Of a stretch of DNA of 64,000 nt, positions 42,487-52,872 are shown piece by piece. This stretch comes from Bacteroidota bacterium (GTDB lineage: Bacteria > Bacteroidota > Ignavibacteria > Palsa-1295): positions 23,142 to 87,141 of the forward strand of contig JAUZNX010000015.1 of NCBI GenBank assembly GCA_030706745.1, in the 5' to 3' direction. Below the pieces are notes generated by a model that saw only the letters and a program-made list of their open reading frames with translations, did not search any database and was not told the origin of the DNA. The position numbers and the translations under genes were made by a program. Positions within the stretch are counted from its first letter, which is position 1. Each line of letters starts with the position of its first letter.

Positions 42487-42582
42487 TTACTTCGGTCGCC
42501 GATCCTCTTTCGGCTTATGGCGAACGATCCGGTCAAATAAGATAAAGCCAACGATCACAATGATCAGCGAGACCGTATTCAT
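42487..42582 (-). CDS. 31-residue single-pass membrane peptide downstream of rmuC
   Basis: The frame from ATG 42582 reads MNTVSLIIVIVGFILFDRIV followed by a basic tail RHKPKEDRRPK and TAA. It has one hydrophobic helix and a positive-inside C-terminus. It starts 18 bases after the rmuC stop, is in the same reading frame as rmuC (an amber codon separates them), and precedes a strong terminator. No ribosome-binding site is evident. The coding evidence is the protein-like amphipathic composition and position; the function is unknown. Confidence 0.5.
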   Translation of the reverse strand: MNTVSLIIVIVGFILFDRIVRHKPKEDRRPK

Positions 42583-42600
42583 AATGAGCGTGAGTAGAGT

Positions 42601-44133
42601 CTAAGCTGGCTCTGACGTCTTGACTTCACCACCTGCGGCAGCAAGAAGAGGCTCCGATTGCATTTCATCACCTGATCGCTCCAATAGCTTGGCTGTGAGC
42701 TGCTTAGTGGCCTTCGCTCCCATCTCCTTGAGTTGTTCCGACTGCCGAACAAGATTTCCGGGTCCGGTCGAAAGCTTCCGCATTGCATCATCGTATCCGG
42801 TTTTTGCTTCGCCCATCTTTTTGCCTACAGCGATCAGATCTTCGGTGAAACCGACAAACTTGTCATACATCTTGCCCGCACGATCGGCAATGTCCAGCGC
42901 GTTTCGTGTTTGGCGCTCCTGCTTCCAGATGGAGGAAATCGTACGCAGAGTTGCCAGCAACGTCGAAGGACTGACGATCACTATCTTTCGGTCCCACGCG
43001 TAAGCGAAGAGTTCATTGTCAGCCTGGATCGCGAGACCAAATGAAGACTCGATTGGCATGAAAAGCAGCGTAAAATCCGGCGAGTCCAATTCCGCAAGCG
43101 AAATATAGTCCTTATCACTCAGTTCCTTAATGTGTTTCTTGACCGAGGTAACATGATCGAAGAGAGCAGCCGCACGTTCCTCATCGGTTTGTGCGGAAAC
43201 ACACCGATCGTACGCAACCAACGAGACTTTCGCGTCGATGACGATGTGCTTGTTCTCTGGCAAATAGATAATTGCGTCTGGGATCGATCGCCCGCCAAGT
43301 TCATTTCGGAAACTGTCCTGAAGACGGTATTCTTTCTTATCGTTTGCGTCACCTTTACGAAGTCCTGAGAACTCGAGGACTTTTTCCAGAATGAGTTCGC
43401 CCCAATTCCCTTGCTTCTTCGTGTCACCTTTAAGTGCAAGCGCAAGATTCGATGCTTCCCGGCTAATCTGCTGGTTCAATTCGACCAGGTTCTTTATCTC
43501 ACCTCTCAATGAGTTTCGTTCAGCGGCTTCGGTACGGTATACTTCGTCTACCTTTTGCTCGAATTCACGAAGCTTAGTCTGCAGTGGTGTCACCAACTCG
43601 CTGATCGCCTGCTGCCGTTTTTCGAGATCGCCCTTGGCCGATTCCTGATATTTGGAGAGGGATTCGCGAGCAAGATCGAGAAATGACTGAGAATTCAGTG
43701 TGAGAGCTTGTTTGCTGATTCGGTCGAAATTGTTCGAAAGCTCTTCTCTCGCCTCCATGAGCATTCGGAGCTTTTCATCGTCATTTTCCACGGTTTTTTC
43801 CAACCGAGCCTTCTCAGCGAATAAGTACCTGATCTGCTCGTCGGCCTTCCGGATCATGTCCTTCAGATTTGGCACTTCACCAGCGATTGCCTTTTGTTGG
43901 CCAAGATCATGCTCCAGGGCTCGGGCCACATCCTGAAGATGGGCGCATTCATTCCGCACATTACTCAAATCCTCTTCCAGTTTTGGAATCTGCTCGTAGA
44001 GCGCTTCAAGTCGGACACTCTTTTCGCGTTCATCCCGAAGACGGCGCGAAAGCCGGGACCGAAGCCAGAATGAAATAATGAATGAGATGGCCAGGACGGC
44101 AAACAGGGCATACTCAATCGGGGTGAATTCCAT
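42601..44133 (-). CDS. rmuC: DNA recombination protein RmuC
   Basis: 510 residues. An N-terminal membrane segment (ALFAVLAISFIISFWL) is followed by a long coiled coil (about 30-230), then the RmuC nuclease-like domain with KGDTKKQGNWGELILEKVLEFSGLRKG, IIYLPENKHIVIDAKVSLVAYDR and LFMPIESSFGLAIQADNELFAYAWDRKIVIVSPSTLLATLRT. The VIDAK segment resembles the PD-(D/E)xK endonuclease fold, and RmuC limits inversions and repeat rearrangements. The tail is Lys-rich. A 31-residue membrane peptide gene follows. Confidence 0.93.
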   Translation of the reverse strand: MEFTPIEYALFAVLAISFIISFWLRSRLSRRLRDEREKSVRLEALYEQIPKLEEDLSNVRNECAHLQDVARALEHDLGQQKAIAGEVPNLKDMIRKADEQIRYLFAEKARLEKTVENDDEKLRMLMEAREELSNNFDRISKQALTLNSQSFLDLARESLSKYQESAKGDLEKRQQAISELVTPLQTKLREFEQKVDEVYRTEAAERNSLRGEIKNLVELNQQISREASNLALALKGDTKKQGNWGELILEKVLEFSGLRKGDANDKKEYRLQDSFRNELGGRSIPDAIIYLPENKHIVIDAKVSLVAYDRCVSAQTDEERAAALFDHVTSVKKHIKELSDKDYISLAELDSPDFTLLFMPIESSFGLAIQADNELFAYAWDRKIVIVSPSTLLATLRTISSIWKQERQTRNALDIADRAGKMYDKFVGFTEDLIAVGKKMGEAKTGYDDAMRKLSTGPGNLVRQSEQLKEMGAKATKQLTAKLLERSGDEMQSEPLLAAAGGEVKTSEPA

Positions 44134-44214
44134 AGTGTATTGTGTGATGGATGGGTAAAGCGAGACAGATTTGAAATAATTTCGGAATCCCTTGCGAAAT
44201 CGACTCGAATTTCG

Positions 44215-44222
44215 TATCTTTG
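44215..44222 (+). promoter_or_regulatory. Putative promoter (-7 TATCTTTG) for the TonB-dependent receptor
   Basis: A perfect TAnnTTTG with TTG at 44192, 20 bases upstream, as -33. It predicts transcription starting near 44229, so in-frame codons before 44301 are unlikely to be the start of the receptor gene. Confidence 0.6.
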
Positions 44223-44300
44223 ATTCTATTTCGGAATGGGCAATGTCTCCTGCGGCCTTGTGTCCCTCGCCATTTTGGAAGCTTTACTTTTTCTACATCC

Positions 44301-47180
44301 ATGTCAACTTTGCCAAACAAAATGACTTGCCGTAATAGAGTGAACCGCTCGCTCGTGACTTTGGCTCTCGTTTCCACTCTATCGTTTGCCATCCAGCCTG
44401 CAATCCTCGCGCAGGGCGCCAAAGGGGCCATACTAATGGGCGAAGTCGTCGATACTGGTTCTGGCGGACCGCTTGCCGGCGTGATCGTAAAAGCCCAACT
44501 CCAAAGCGATACGACATTCTCGGAGTATACATTCACGAATAGTGTCGGGAAATATCGATTTGGAAATCTCCGCTCCGGGAGGTATAGTGTCACCTGCTCG
44601 ATCCTTGGTTATACCGCGGTACACACGGAGACACAAGTAGGATCCTCCAACCCTACGGTTCTTCGAGTTGCGATGGCCGAGCAACCACTCAATTCCGAAG
44701 AGGTCGTCGTCACAGCCTCCCGGCATGAAGAAAAGGCAACGCACGCGCCGGCATCCATCTCCGTGGTCTCTTCAGCGGAGATACGCGAACACATCAATTC
44801 GACTCCGACGGATGCGCTCGCCAATGTTCCCGGTATCGACCTGAGCCACGAAGGCATCGCCATGTCGACCTATGCGAGTCGAAGCATGCACAGCGTCTTT
44901 GGCAGCGATGTTCTCACAATGAATGATTATCATTCGATGGAAGTCCCTTCGATTGGAGGATTCTACGGCATTTTGATGCCACAAATGAACGAGGATATCG
45001 ATCATATCGAGGTAATCCGCGGGCCTGGTTCCGCACTCTATGGACCGGAGGCCGCAACGGGAGTCGTTCACTTTATTTCGAAGTCTCCGTTCTCTTCTCA
45101 GGGTACCAATATCTCGCTCGCAGGCGGCGAGCGAAGTTATCTCGATGGTGGAGTTCGGTATGCGCAAGCACTCAGCGATAAGTTTGCATTCAAGATCAGT
45201 GGACATTATCTAAGAGCGAACGATTGGCAGCTTGCCGACGACCCGAAAGAAGACACAGCGCGAAAGTATGCTCAGCTTGCACTACTTGCTCCGAATCTCA
45301 GCAGCTCGGTCTATGATAGTCTCTCGCGTATCGGCAACCGTGATTATGCTCTCGAAGTATATTCGTTTGAGGCTCGGGCCGACGACATTCTTTCAGACGA
45401 TGCTACTTTGAACATCACCGGTGGCCTTACCAATATCGCGAATGATATCGCGATGACCGAGGACTTCGGCGGGGCTCAGATCAAGAATTGGATGTATGAT
45501 TTCGTTCAGGCCCGATTGAACTATAAAGATCTATTCGTTCAGGCCGCCATTAACCATAACAATACCTCCGGCTCGTATTTTCTGCCGACCGGTGCTCCGA
45601 TCATTAATCGATCTTCGACGTATGTTGCGCAGATTCAACATCAATACTCTCCGATGAAGAACGAGAAGCTAACCTACGGCGCAGACTATCAAGCGATCCA
45701 TCCAATATCCGACACGACGATCTGGGGACCAGACGATGGACATGGCAACGTCTCGATCGTTGGCGCCTATTTGCAGTCGCAGACTTCGCTTATGGACGAT
45801 GCGCTCGAACTCGTGCTTGCCGGCCGACTTGATAAACACAGCTATCTGACAGAACCGATTTTCTCTCCCCGCGCTGCGGTCGTATATCACTTCAACGAAC
45901 AACACCTCGTGCGCGCGATGTACAATGAGACGTACCTCCTCCCGACGGAGAACGATCTCTACGCGGATCTTCTCTTCGGCTCGGATGCATTTGGATTCGG
46001 TAAGAATCAGTTGCCTTTCACGCCGGTGAATGTTCGCTATGTTAGTCCCTATGTCTCTGGATTAACATTCAAGCCAAACGCGGATGGATCGTACAACATG
46101 AACACCACGCTCAACCTCGATCCTCGAATTCCCGGGACGCTGCCCACGAATTCAGCACTGAATGTACTCTGGCCAGTACTTCGCGGACTCGCGGTTGCAA
46201 AATTACAGGCCAAGAAGGACGGCCTTGACTCAATGCTGGCATCCATGGTTGGTGGTCTGAGTGCGCCCAATCCGCAACAGGTCGGCACATACATGGCGTA
46301 CCTGAACCTACACGCCGCATCCACTGCGGATGCTTTTCCAGCCTCCTCCATCACAACGAATCCGCTTCCAATCAATGATGTCCAGGCTCAACATCAACGT
46401 ACTCTTGAACTAGACTATCAAGGATCGGTCTCACGATCCTTTCAATATGAGGTGGACGCCTACCAGACACACTATTCCGCGATTCGGGCAAGTGCTGTCG
46501 CGCTCACCCCGAATGTTCTGATCAATGCTCAACAGTTTCACCAATATGTCCTCGACAGTTTAACACCCAAACTTGGACCGGCCATCGCTGGAATTGTCGC
46601 TGATTCGCTAACCGCCGCAATCGGTTCGCTCCCGCTTGGTGTCGTGCAACCGGTTGGTGGCGCAGCCAACGAGACACATCCAACTGACATTCTGATCGGT
46701 ACTCGCAATTACCTTGAGAATAGCGTCGAGTTTTACGGAATCGACGCCTCGTTCGAGGCAAAACCGAATGATGACTGGGCCTTCACTGGCTCAGTCTCCT
46801 GGCTGAACAAGAACTACTGGTATGCTAGCGAACTGAATTCCGTTGATTCTTCCTCGCAGAATCCCTTTGCACTCAATATGCCGAAGTATCGCGCATCGAT
46901 CGGGGCGCGGTACTCGGGGTTGGCTCGAGGCATGGGCGTCGAACTTCGCGACCGATGGAGCGATGCCTTCAAGATGAACGATAGCTATTGGATTGGCGAT
47001 ATTGGCGCGCGGCATGTTCTCGATCTCACCGTTAACTACCGTTTGGAATCATGGAACAATCTGATGCTGACGTTATCTGTGACGAATGTTCTCAATAATC
47101 TGCATCAGGAGCTAATCGGTGCCCCGCAAATCGGGCGACTGACGGTGCTTCGGGCAGCCTACACACTCCCGAGTTTATAG
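44301..47180 (+). CDS. TonB-dependent outer membrane receptor
   Basis: 959 residues from ATG 44301 (ATG 44322 also possible). A signal peptide (RSLVTLALVSTLSFAIQPAILAQG) precedes a carboxypeptidase-regulatory-like Ig domain (about 40-115: GEVVDTGSGGPLAGVIVKAQ, FGNLRSGRYSVTCSILGY). The plug follows with EEVVVTASRHEEKATHAPASISVVS, LANVPGIDLS and HIEVIRGPGSALYGPEAATGVVHFISK. The rest is a barrel with alternating aromatic strands, ending in a short C-terminal strand. The carried substrate (siderophore, cobalamin or glycan) cannot be told; no SusD gene is adjacent, so it is not a typical SusCD pair. Confidence 0.88.
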   Translation: MSTLPNKMTCRNRVNRSLVTLALVSTLSFAIQPAILAQGAKGAILMGEVVDTGSGGPLAGVIVKAQLQSDTTFSEYTFTNSVGKYRFGNLRSGRYSVTCSILGYTAVHTETQVGSSNPTVLRVAMAEQPLNSEEVVVTASRHEEKATHAPASISVVSSAEIREHINSTPTDALANVPGIDLSHEGIAMSTYASRSMHSVFGSDVLTMNDYHSMEVPSIGGFYGILMPQMNEDIDHIEVIRGPGSALYGPEAATGVVHFISKSPFSSQGTNISLAGGERSYLDGGVRYAQALSDKFAFKISGHYLRANDWQLADDPKEDTARKYAQLALLAPNLSSSVYDSLSRIGNRDYALEVYSFEARADDILSDDATLNITGGLTNIANDIAMTEDFGGAQIKNWMYDFVQARLNYKDLFVQAAINHNNTSGSYFLPTGAPIINRSSTYVAQIQHQYSPMKNEKLTYGADYQAIHPISDTTIWGPDDGHGNVSIVGAYLQSQTSLMDDALELVLAGRLDKHSYLTEPIFSPRAAVVYHFNEQHLVRAMYNETYLLPTENDLYADLLFGSDAFGFGKNQLPFTPVNVRYVSPYVSGLTFKPNADGSYNMNTTLNLDPRIPGTLPTNSALNVLWPVLRGLAVAKLQAKKDGLDSMLASMVGGLSAPNPQQVGTYMAYLNLHAASTADAFPASSITTNPLPINDVQAQHQRTLELDYQGSVSRSFQYEVDAYQTHYSAIRASAVALTPNVLINAQQFHQYVLDSLTPKLGPAIAGIVADSLTAAIGSLPLGVVQPVGGAANETHPTDILIGTRNYLENSVEFYGIDASFEAKPNDDWAFTGSVSWLNKNYWYASELNSVDSSSQNPFALNMPKYRASIGARYSGLARGMGVELRDRWSDAFKMNDSYWIGDIGARHVLDLTVNYRLESWNNLMLTLSVTNVLNNLHQELIGAPQIGRLTVLRAAYTLPSL

Positions 47181-47194
47181 CTAGATCGATGAGA

Positions 47195-47257
47195 TGAAAG
47201 GCGAATTATGAGATATCAGGTCAGTCTCCCCTGACATTTCATACTTCATCTTTCATA
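47195..47257. repeat. Long imperfect inverted repeat upstream of carB
   Basis: Two 27-base arms (47195-47221 and 47231-47257) pair at 22 of 27 positions around a 9-base loop. The inner part ATCAGG/CCTGA and the outer ATGAAAG/CTTTCAT are the cleanest. It is followed by ATTTTCC. It could be a terminator for the receptor gene, an attenuator, or a mobile palindromic element. Confidence 0.65.
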
Positions 47258-47306
47258 TTTTCCAGATGCGGAGAGGTTTTTCCCCGGCGCGTGTTAGGCA
47301 CCCTCG

Positions 47307-48822
<1,516 letters not shown>

Positions 48823-48830
<8 letters not shown>

Positions 48831-49167
48831 CAACTCGTTCAATCGCCGCCAGCAAATTTTCGGTCTTAAATGGCTTCGTCAAGAACTCACGGAATCCTTT
48901 CGAGATGGCTTCTGCGCGGTCATGCTCTGAGGCATAGCCGCTAAGCGCAATCGCTGGGACACGCTTTGGCGAGTGAGAGAGAATATCATAGCCAGTCCCA
49001 TCGGGTAATGAGAGATCGCTGATCAACAGATCGAATTCCTTCGATCTTAGCAGATCCATTGCCTGCGCCACGTTGGCGGCGTGATCCACCTGGTGTTGTC
49101 TCAATTCAAGCAACACTTTCATCGCCAGACCGGTATTGAGGTTATCCTCAACAAATAATATCCTCAT
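48823..49167 (-). CDS. Stand-alone response regulator receiver protein
   Basis: 114 residues from ATG 49167: [23 protein letters not shown], phosphoacceptor Asp in [17 protein letters not shown], Ser in [12 protein letters not shown] and Lys in [18 protein letters not shown]. There is no output domain, so it probably acts in a phosphorelay or on a hybrid kinase. Its 3' end overlaps the carB end by 8 bases, tail to tail, and it is divergent from cdsA with 46 bases between the starts. Confidence 0.87.
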
Positions 49168-49213
49168 CGGCGCTCTGAACACTCATTCGACAATACTCGT
49201 TACTCAATCCTGC

Positions 49214-50122
49214 ATGAGTAATCTTAGTCAGAGAATCCTGGTCGCGGTCGTGGGCATCCCGATCGTAGTTCTTGTCATTTTCAAACCGTACAGCTTGCTC
49301 GGCCTTGCGATCATCTTCGCCTTGCTCGCCGTGCATGAGTTCTACAATCTTGCCAAAGCCAAAGGCTTCATCCCGCAAGTGGGGATTGGCATGGCGCTAA
49401 CGGCGCTCATCGTTCTGACCTTTGGGGGCATGCATCTTCATGACCTGCTTGCCACACTTCATATTCATGTTGGTGCCGATGTCGAAACAACGGCACTGGT
49501 GCCGGTGCTTTTGATCCTCGGGACGATCGTGACGCTCATGGCGGAGTTGTTCAAAGGTTATCCGAACCCGCTCGTCCAAGTCTCAGTCACACTTGGCGGG
49601 GCGCTCTATATTGGCCTTGGACTCGGAGGATTTTACGGTGTCCACGAATACTTTTACATCCACGCTGCCATGACTCGACTGGATATTTCTCCAGCTCAGG
49701 TTTCTGCTCAGGCCGGATACTTCACCATCCTTCTCCTGGCATCGATCTGGATTTGTGATTCCGCTGCATATTTCATTGGCCGGTCCTTCGGCCGGCACAA
49801 AATCGCCGTTCGTGTCAGCCCAAACAAGTCCTGGGAAGGCGGCATTGCGGGACTTATCGCTGCGATTGCAACCTGGATCATTGCGATTAATGTGTTGGAT
49901 TCACTCGCGGAAGTTTCTCTCACAACGGCCATCGCGATGGGCCTGATCACTGGAGTGCTGGGACAGATCGGGGACTTTGCCGAATCGATGTTTAAGCGGG
50001 ATGTTGGAGTCAAGGACTCATCGGCTCTCATTCCTGGTCATGGAGGTGTACTGGATCGGTTGGACTCGATTCTCTTTATTTTTCCTACCACTTATGTATA
50101 CCTCCACCTATTTGGTATCTAA
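49214..50122 (+). CDS. cdsA: Phosphatidate cytidylyltransferase CdsA
   Basis: 302 residues from ATG 49214 (MSNLSQRILVAVVGIPIVVL). About eight membrane segments. The family signature is intact near the C-terminus: SMFKRDVGVKDSSALIPGHGGVLDRLDSILF. WICDSAAYFIGRSFGRHK followed by SPNKSWEGGIAG also matches CdsA. It converts phosphatidic acid and CTP to CDP-diacylglycerol for phospholipid synthesis in the inner membrane. Its position between a response regulator and nadE does not suggest an operon. Confidence 0.93.
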   Translation: MSNLSQRILVAVVGIPIVVLVIFKPYSLLGLAIIFALLAVHEFYNLAKAKGFIPQVGIGMALTALIVLTFGGMHLHDLLATLHIHVGADVETTALVPVLLILGTIVTLMAELFKGYPNPLVQVSVTLGGALYIGLGLGGFYGVHEYFYIHAAMTRLDISPAQVSAQAGYFTILLLASIWICDSAAYFIGRSFGRHKIAVRVSPNKSWEGGIAGLIAAIATWIIAINVLDSLAEVSLTTAIAMGLITGVLGQIGDFAESMFKRDVGVKDSSALIPGHGGVLDRLDSILFIFPTTYVYLHLFGI

Positions 50123-50136
50123 TCACCATCTTTGTC

Positions 50137-50994
50137 CTAGGTCCCCCAATCGCGCGGATACCGAAAGTCGAAGTTGATCGTGCGGCTAGAGATCTTTGCG
50201 ATAAGAGGAGGCCGCCGCTTAAACTGAGAGCGCTGAATCTTCTGACGAATTCGACCGATCAATTCGCTGGAAAAACCACGCCGCATCAGGGCGTCATCTG
50301 ATTCTCGCAAGTCGACCATAAAGAACAATAGTTCGTCGACTTCGTGGTAGGCGATTCCAAGTTCTGCTTCATCTGTTTGGCCGGGCCAGAGATCGGCAGA
50401 TGGAGCCTTATGCACGATGGAATCTGGAACGCCCAAATATTCCGCCAACTGCCAGACTTGTGTCTTATAGAGATCGCCAAGGGGGTTGATTGCGCTGGCA
50501 TTATCGCCAAACAGAGTAGTATAGCCGAGCAGCGATTCGGTCTTGTTCGAAGTGCCAATGACAAGCCCACCAAGTGCCATTGAACGATCGTAGAGCGCGA
50601 TCATTCGCAACCGCGCGAGTGCATTGCCACGCCGCATGCGGTCCATCTCACCAATGCTATTTTCCGTCTCATTGAAAAAAGCGTCCGCCGTGGAAGAAAT
50701 ACTTAACAACTCATGGGATAAACCCAGGTCCTTCACAACCGCTTCGGCATCGCTTACGCTCTCCGGATTCGAAGTACGGAATGGCATCAGCAAAACGTGG
50801 ACATGTTCAGAGCCCAGCGCGCGAACCGAAAGATACGTCGAAAGCGCAGAATCCACACCGCCGGAAAGACCAATCACTACTTTTTTCAGACCGGTCCTGC
50901 GGACTTCATCTCCGATAAATATGCTTAGCACGTGCGCTGCCTGCTCGGCATTCAGCACGAGTGGCGATTTCGAAAGTACATGCGGCGCTTCCAT
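50137..50994 (-). CDS. nadE: NH3-dependent NAD+ synthetase
   Basis: 285 residues. The PP-loop VVIGLSGGVDSALSTYL marks the N-type ATP pyrophosphatase. The following family motifs are GTSNKTESLLGYTTLFGDNASAINPLGDLYKTQVWQLAEYLG and APSADLWPGQTDEAELGIAYHEVDELL. There is no glutaminase (nitrilase) domain, so ammonia is the expected donor. It ends with a basic segment KRRPPLIAKI. Its ATG overlaps the coaD stop by one base (TGATG), coupling two cofactor genes. Confidence 0.94.
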   Translation of the reverse strand: MEAPHVLSKSPLVLNAEQAAHVLSIFIGDEVRRTGLKKVVIGLSGGVDSALSTYLSVRALGSEHVHVLLMPFRTSNPESVSDAEAVVKDLGLSHELLSISSTADAFFNETENSIGEMDRMRRGNALARLRMIALYDRSMALGGLVIGTSNKTESLLGYTTLFGDNASAINPLGDLYKTQVWQLAEYLGVPDSIVHKAPSADLWPGQTDEAELGIAYHEVDELLFFMVDLRESDDALMRRGFSSELIGRIRQKIQRSQFKRRPPLIAKISSRTINFDFRYPRDWGT

Positions 50995-51497
50995 CAGTGA
51001 TACTTTACTTCAAACTTCTTTTTGAGTGCGTCGGCGACAACCTTAGGCACGAAATCGCTGACATCTTTGCCGTACCGGGCCAACTCGCGAATGATTGTCG
51101 AGTTCAGATACGTGTACTGTTCGTGCGGCATGAGGAAGACCGTCGTGATTTCCGGCGCCAGTTTACGATTCATCAGCGCCATTTGGAATTCATATTCAAA
51201 ATCACTTACGGCGCGCAGTCCACGAACGACGGCTGTCGCGCCGGTCATGCGTGCATACTCGACGAGCAGACCCTGGAATGCATCGCTTCGAATGTTCGTG
51301 CGGTCAGTACAACATTCGAGAACAGCGGCTTCGATCAATTCGCGTCGTTCGGTCTCCGCAAACAGCGGTGCCTTCTGGCTATTGCGAGCCAGAGCAACAA
51401 CAACTTCATCGAACAGCTCGGAAGATCGGCGAATAATATCCAGATGTCCGTTCGTGATCGGGTCGAAGGTACCGGGATAGATGGCAATACGTTTCAT
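50994..51497 (-). CDS. coaD: Phosphopantetheine adenylyltransferase
   Basis: 167 residues from ATG 51497 (MKRIAIYPGTFDPITNGHLDII); the reading frame extends further upstream, but the conserved protein begins here. The TxGH nucleotidyltransferase motif is in PITNGHLD and the second ATP motif is YLNSTIIRELARYGKDVSDFVP (ISSTxxR-type, here NSTIIRE). RGLRAVSDFEYEFQMALMNRKLAPEI is strongly CoaD-like. It makes dephospho-CoA. It is followed by nadE with one-base overlap and preceded by rsmD, a pairing seen in many bacteria. Confidence 0.95.
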   Translation of the reverse strand: MKRIAIYPGTFDPITNGHLDIIRRSSELFDEVVVALARNSQKAPLFAETERRELIEAAVLECCTDRTNIRSDAFQGLLVEYARMTGATAVVRGLRAVSDFEYEFQMALMNRKLAPEITTVFLMPHEQYTYLNSTIIRELARYGKDVSDFVPKVVADALKKKFEVKYH

Positions 51498-51565
51498 TCG
51501 GTTGCTAGAACAAAGTTCTTCTTGAATAATCCTGAATAATCGAACCTCAATGCATCCTACGGATG

Positions 51566-52117
51566 CTAGACGATGATCGTGAATGATGCTTCTCCGGCAC
51601 GTAGCTCTCGAAGTAGTTTTGCATTCTCCGGAATGTGCGGTTGATCTCCAGTGCGGTGCTCGATAACACAAATGCCTCCTGGCGCGAGCCAATCCTTCGC
51701 AAATATTCGGTGAGCTATCTCCTGAAGTGCACGTGTCTCATCATAGGGTGCATCGGAGAAGATCAGTGAGTATGGTTCGCTCTCTGTCCGTCCTGCTTCG
51801 AGAAACCGAAAGACATCTTTCTGGACAAGTGTTATGGCGCTGCCAATTTCGAGTTTCTCGGCATTTTTGCGGATAGCCTCTGTTGCCTTGCGATCGCGCT
51901 CGACCAAGGTGGCGGACTGCGCTCCGCGACTGAGTGCCTCGAAAGCCAGCGCACCAGAACCCGCAAAGAGATCGAGAACGCGTACGCCGTCAAACTCTAT
52001 CATGTTTGCGAGGACATTGAAGAGCGCCTCCCGCGCCCGGTCCGTTGTCGGCCGCGTCCCAGTATTGCTCGGGGCAAGCAGCTCACGGCTTCGGAATTTA
52101 CCGGCAACAATTCTCAC
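51566..52117 (-). CDS. rsmD: 16S rRNA (guanine966-N2)-methyltransferase RsmD
   Basis: 183 residues from GTG 52117 (VRIVAGKFRSRELLAP), whose GTGA overlaps the upstream stop. Family motifs: TRPTTDRAREALFNVL, the SAM-binding VLDLFAGSGALAFEALSRGA and VERDRKA. The catalytic motif, normally D/N-P-P-F/Y, reads SDAPYDE, so the first Pro is Ala. The gene pair rsmD-coaD is common. Function is likely retained because the rest is well conserved, but the altered motif deserves note. Confidence 0.88.
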   Translation of the reverse strand: MRIVAGKFRSRELLAPSNTGTRPTTDRAREALFNVLANMIEFDGVRVLDLFAGSGALAFEALSRGAQSATLVERDRKATEAIRKNAEKLEIGSAITLVQKDVFRFLEAGRTESEPYSLIFSDAPYDETRALQEIAHRIFAKDWLAPGGICVIEHRTGDQPHIPENAKLLRELRAGEASFTIIV

Positions 52118-52860
52118 TTGGCTGTCAGCATTGCCATGTATACGCACGCCGCTCCGATCGCGAGCGTGTAAAGATGCGGTGTTTCGCCGACAAGCCTGAC
52201 CGCATCTTCTGTGAAGTCACAAAGTGGGACAAAATCCTCGATGGAGATCACGCGAATATTACGCGATTCATCAGAATCAAAGTTTTCGAAATGGTCGAGA
52301 TCGAAGCCGCTCAAGATTATGCTCGAAGCATCCGGTCTGGGAGACAATCTGGAGCGTTCCTCGGCATACTCCTCAATGAATGACTTCAGCGAGGAGGACG
52401 CAAGCTGCGCGTCTGTGTTCTCTCCGATGCGATGAAGATAACTCAGTCCTCCATTATTCGCTTCGATGAGTGCCGCATTGACTCCGTCCAATGGCTCCAG
52501 CACCATACGCAAAGCGCTTAGCGGCGAAATTGCAGGTGCAAGCCGCTGAACAAATTGGTGGAGCACCGTTGAGCCAAGCGTGGAAGAAAGCACGTGACGA
52601 TCGATTTGCTCTCGCAACGACTTCGGAACGTGAATCTGGGATTCTTCCTCGAGTTCAGGAGAGGTAACCTCCTGTGGCACTCGATATGAGATGTCGTGTG
52701 CCGGGTCGTATGCCTGGACAATAAGATCAGGTATGCCATTACGCTCACCTGTGCAGAGCAGCCGCTCACCGTGCAATTCGAATGCAAGGGCAAGCGCGCT
52801 ATGCGTGGTGATACTGTGGACGAGGTACTGTAGCAATGTCCACAAATTTACGTCAATCAA
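52114..52860 (-). CDS. Hypothetical protein between comEA-like and rsmD genes
   Basis: 248 residues, probably from TTG 52860. No signal peptide or membrane segment and no recognised catalytic motif. The ending ETPHLYTLAIGAACVYMAMLT loosely resembles the last helix region of actin-like PilM/FtsA-type ATPases, and an internal ALIEANNGGLSYLHRIGEN could be part of such a fold, but the phosphate loops are not recognisable. It is coupled to rsmD by a GTGA overlap and follows the ComEA-like gene by 12 bases. The function is unknown. Confidence 0.6.
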   Translation of the reverse strand: MIDVNLWTLLQYLVHSITTHSALALAFELHGERLLCTGERNGIPDLIVQAYDPAHDISYRVPQEVTSPELEEESQIHVPKSLREQIDRHVLSSTLGSTVLHQFVQRLAPAISPLSALRMVLEPLDGVNAALIEANNGGLSYLHRIGENTDAQLASSSLKSFIEEYAEERSRLSPRPDASSIILSGFDLDHFENFDSDESRNIRVISIEDFVPLCDFTEDAVRLVGETPHLYTLAIGAACVYMAMLTAK

Positions 52861-52872
52861 TCCAGCTTCGCA

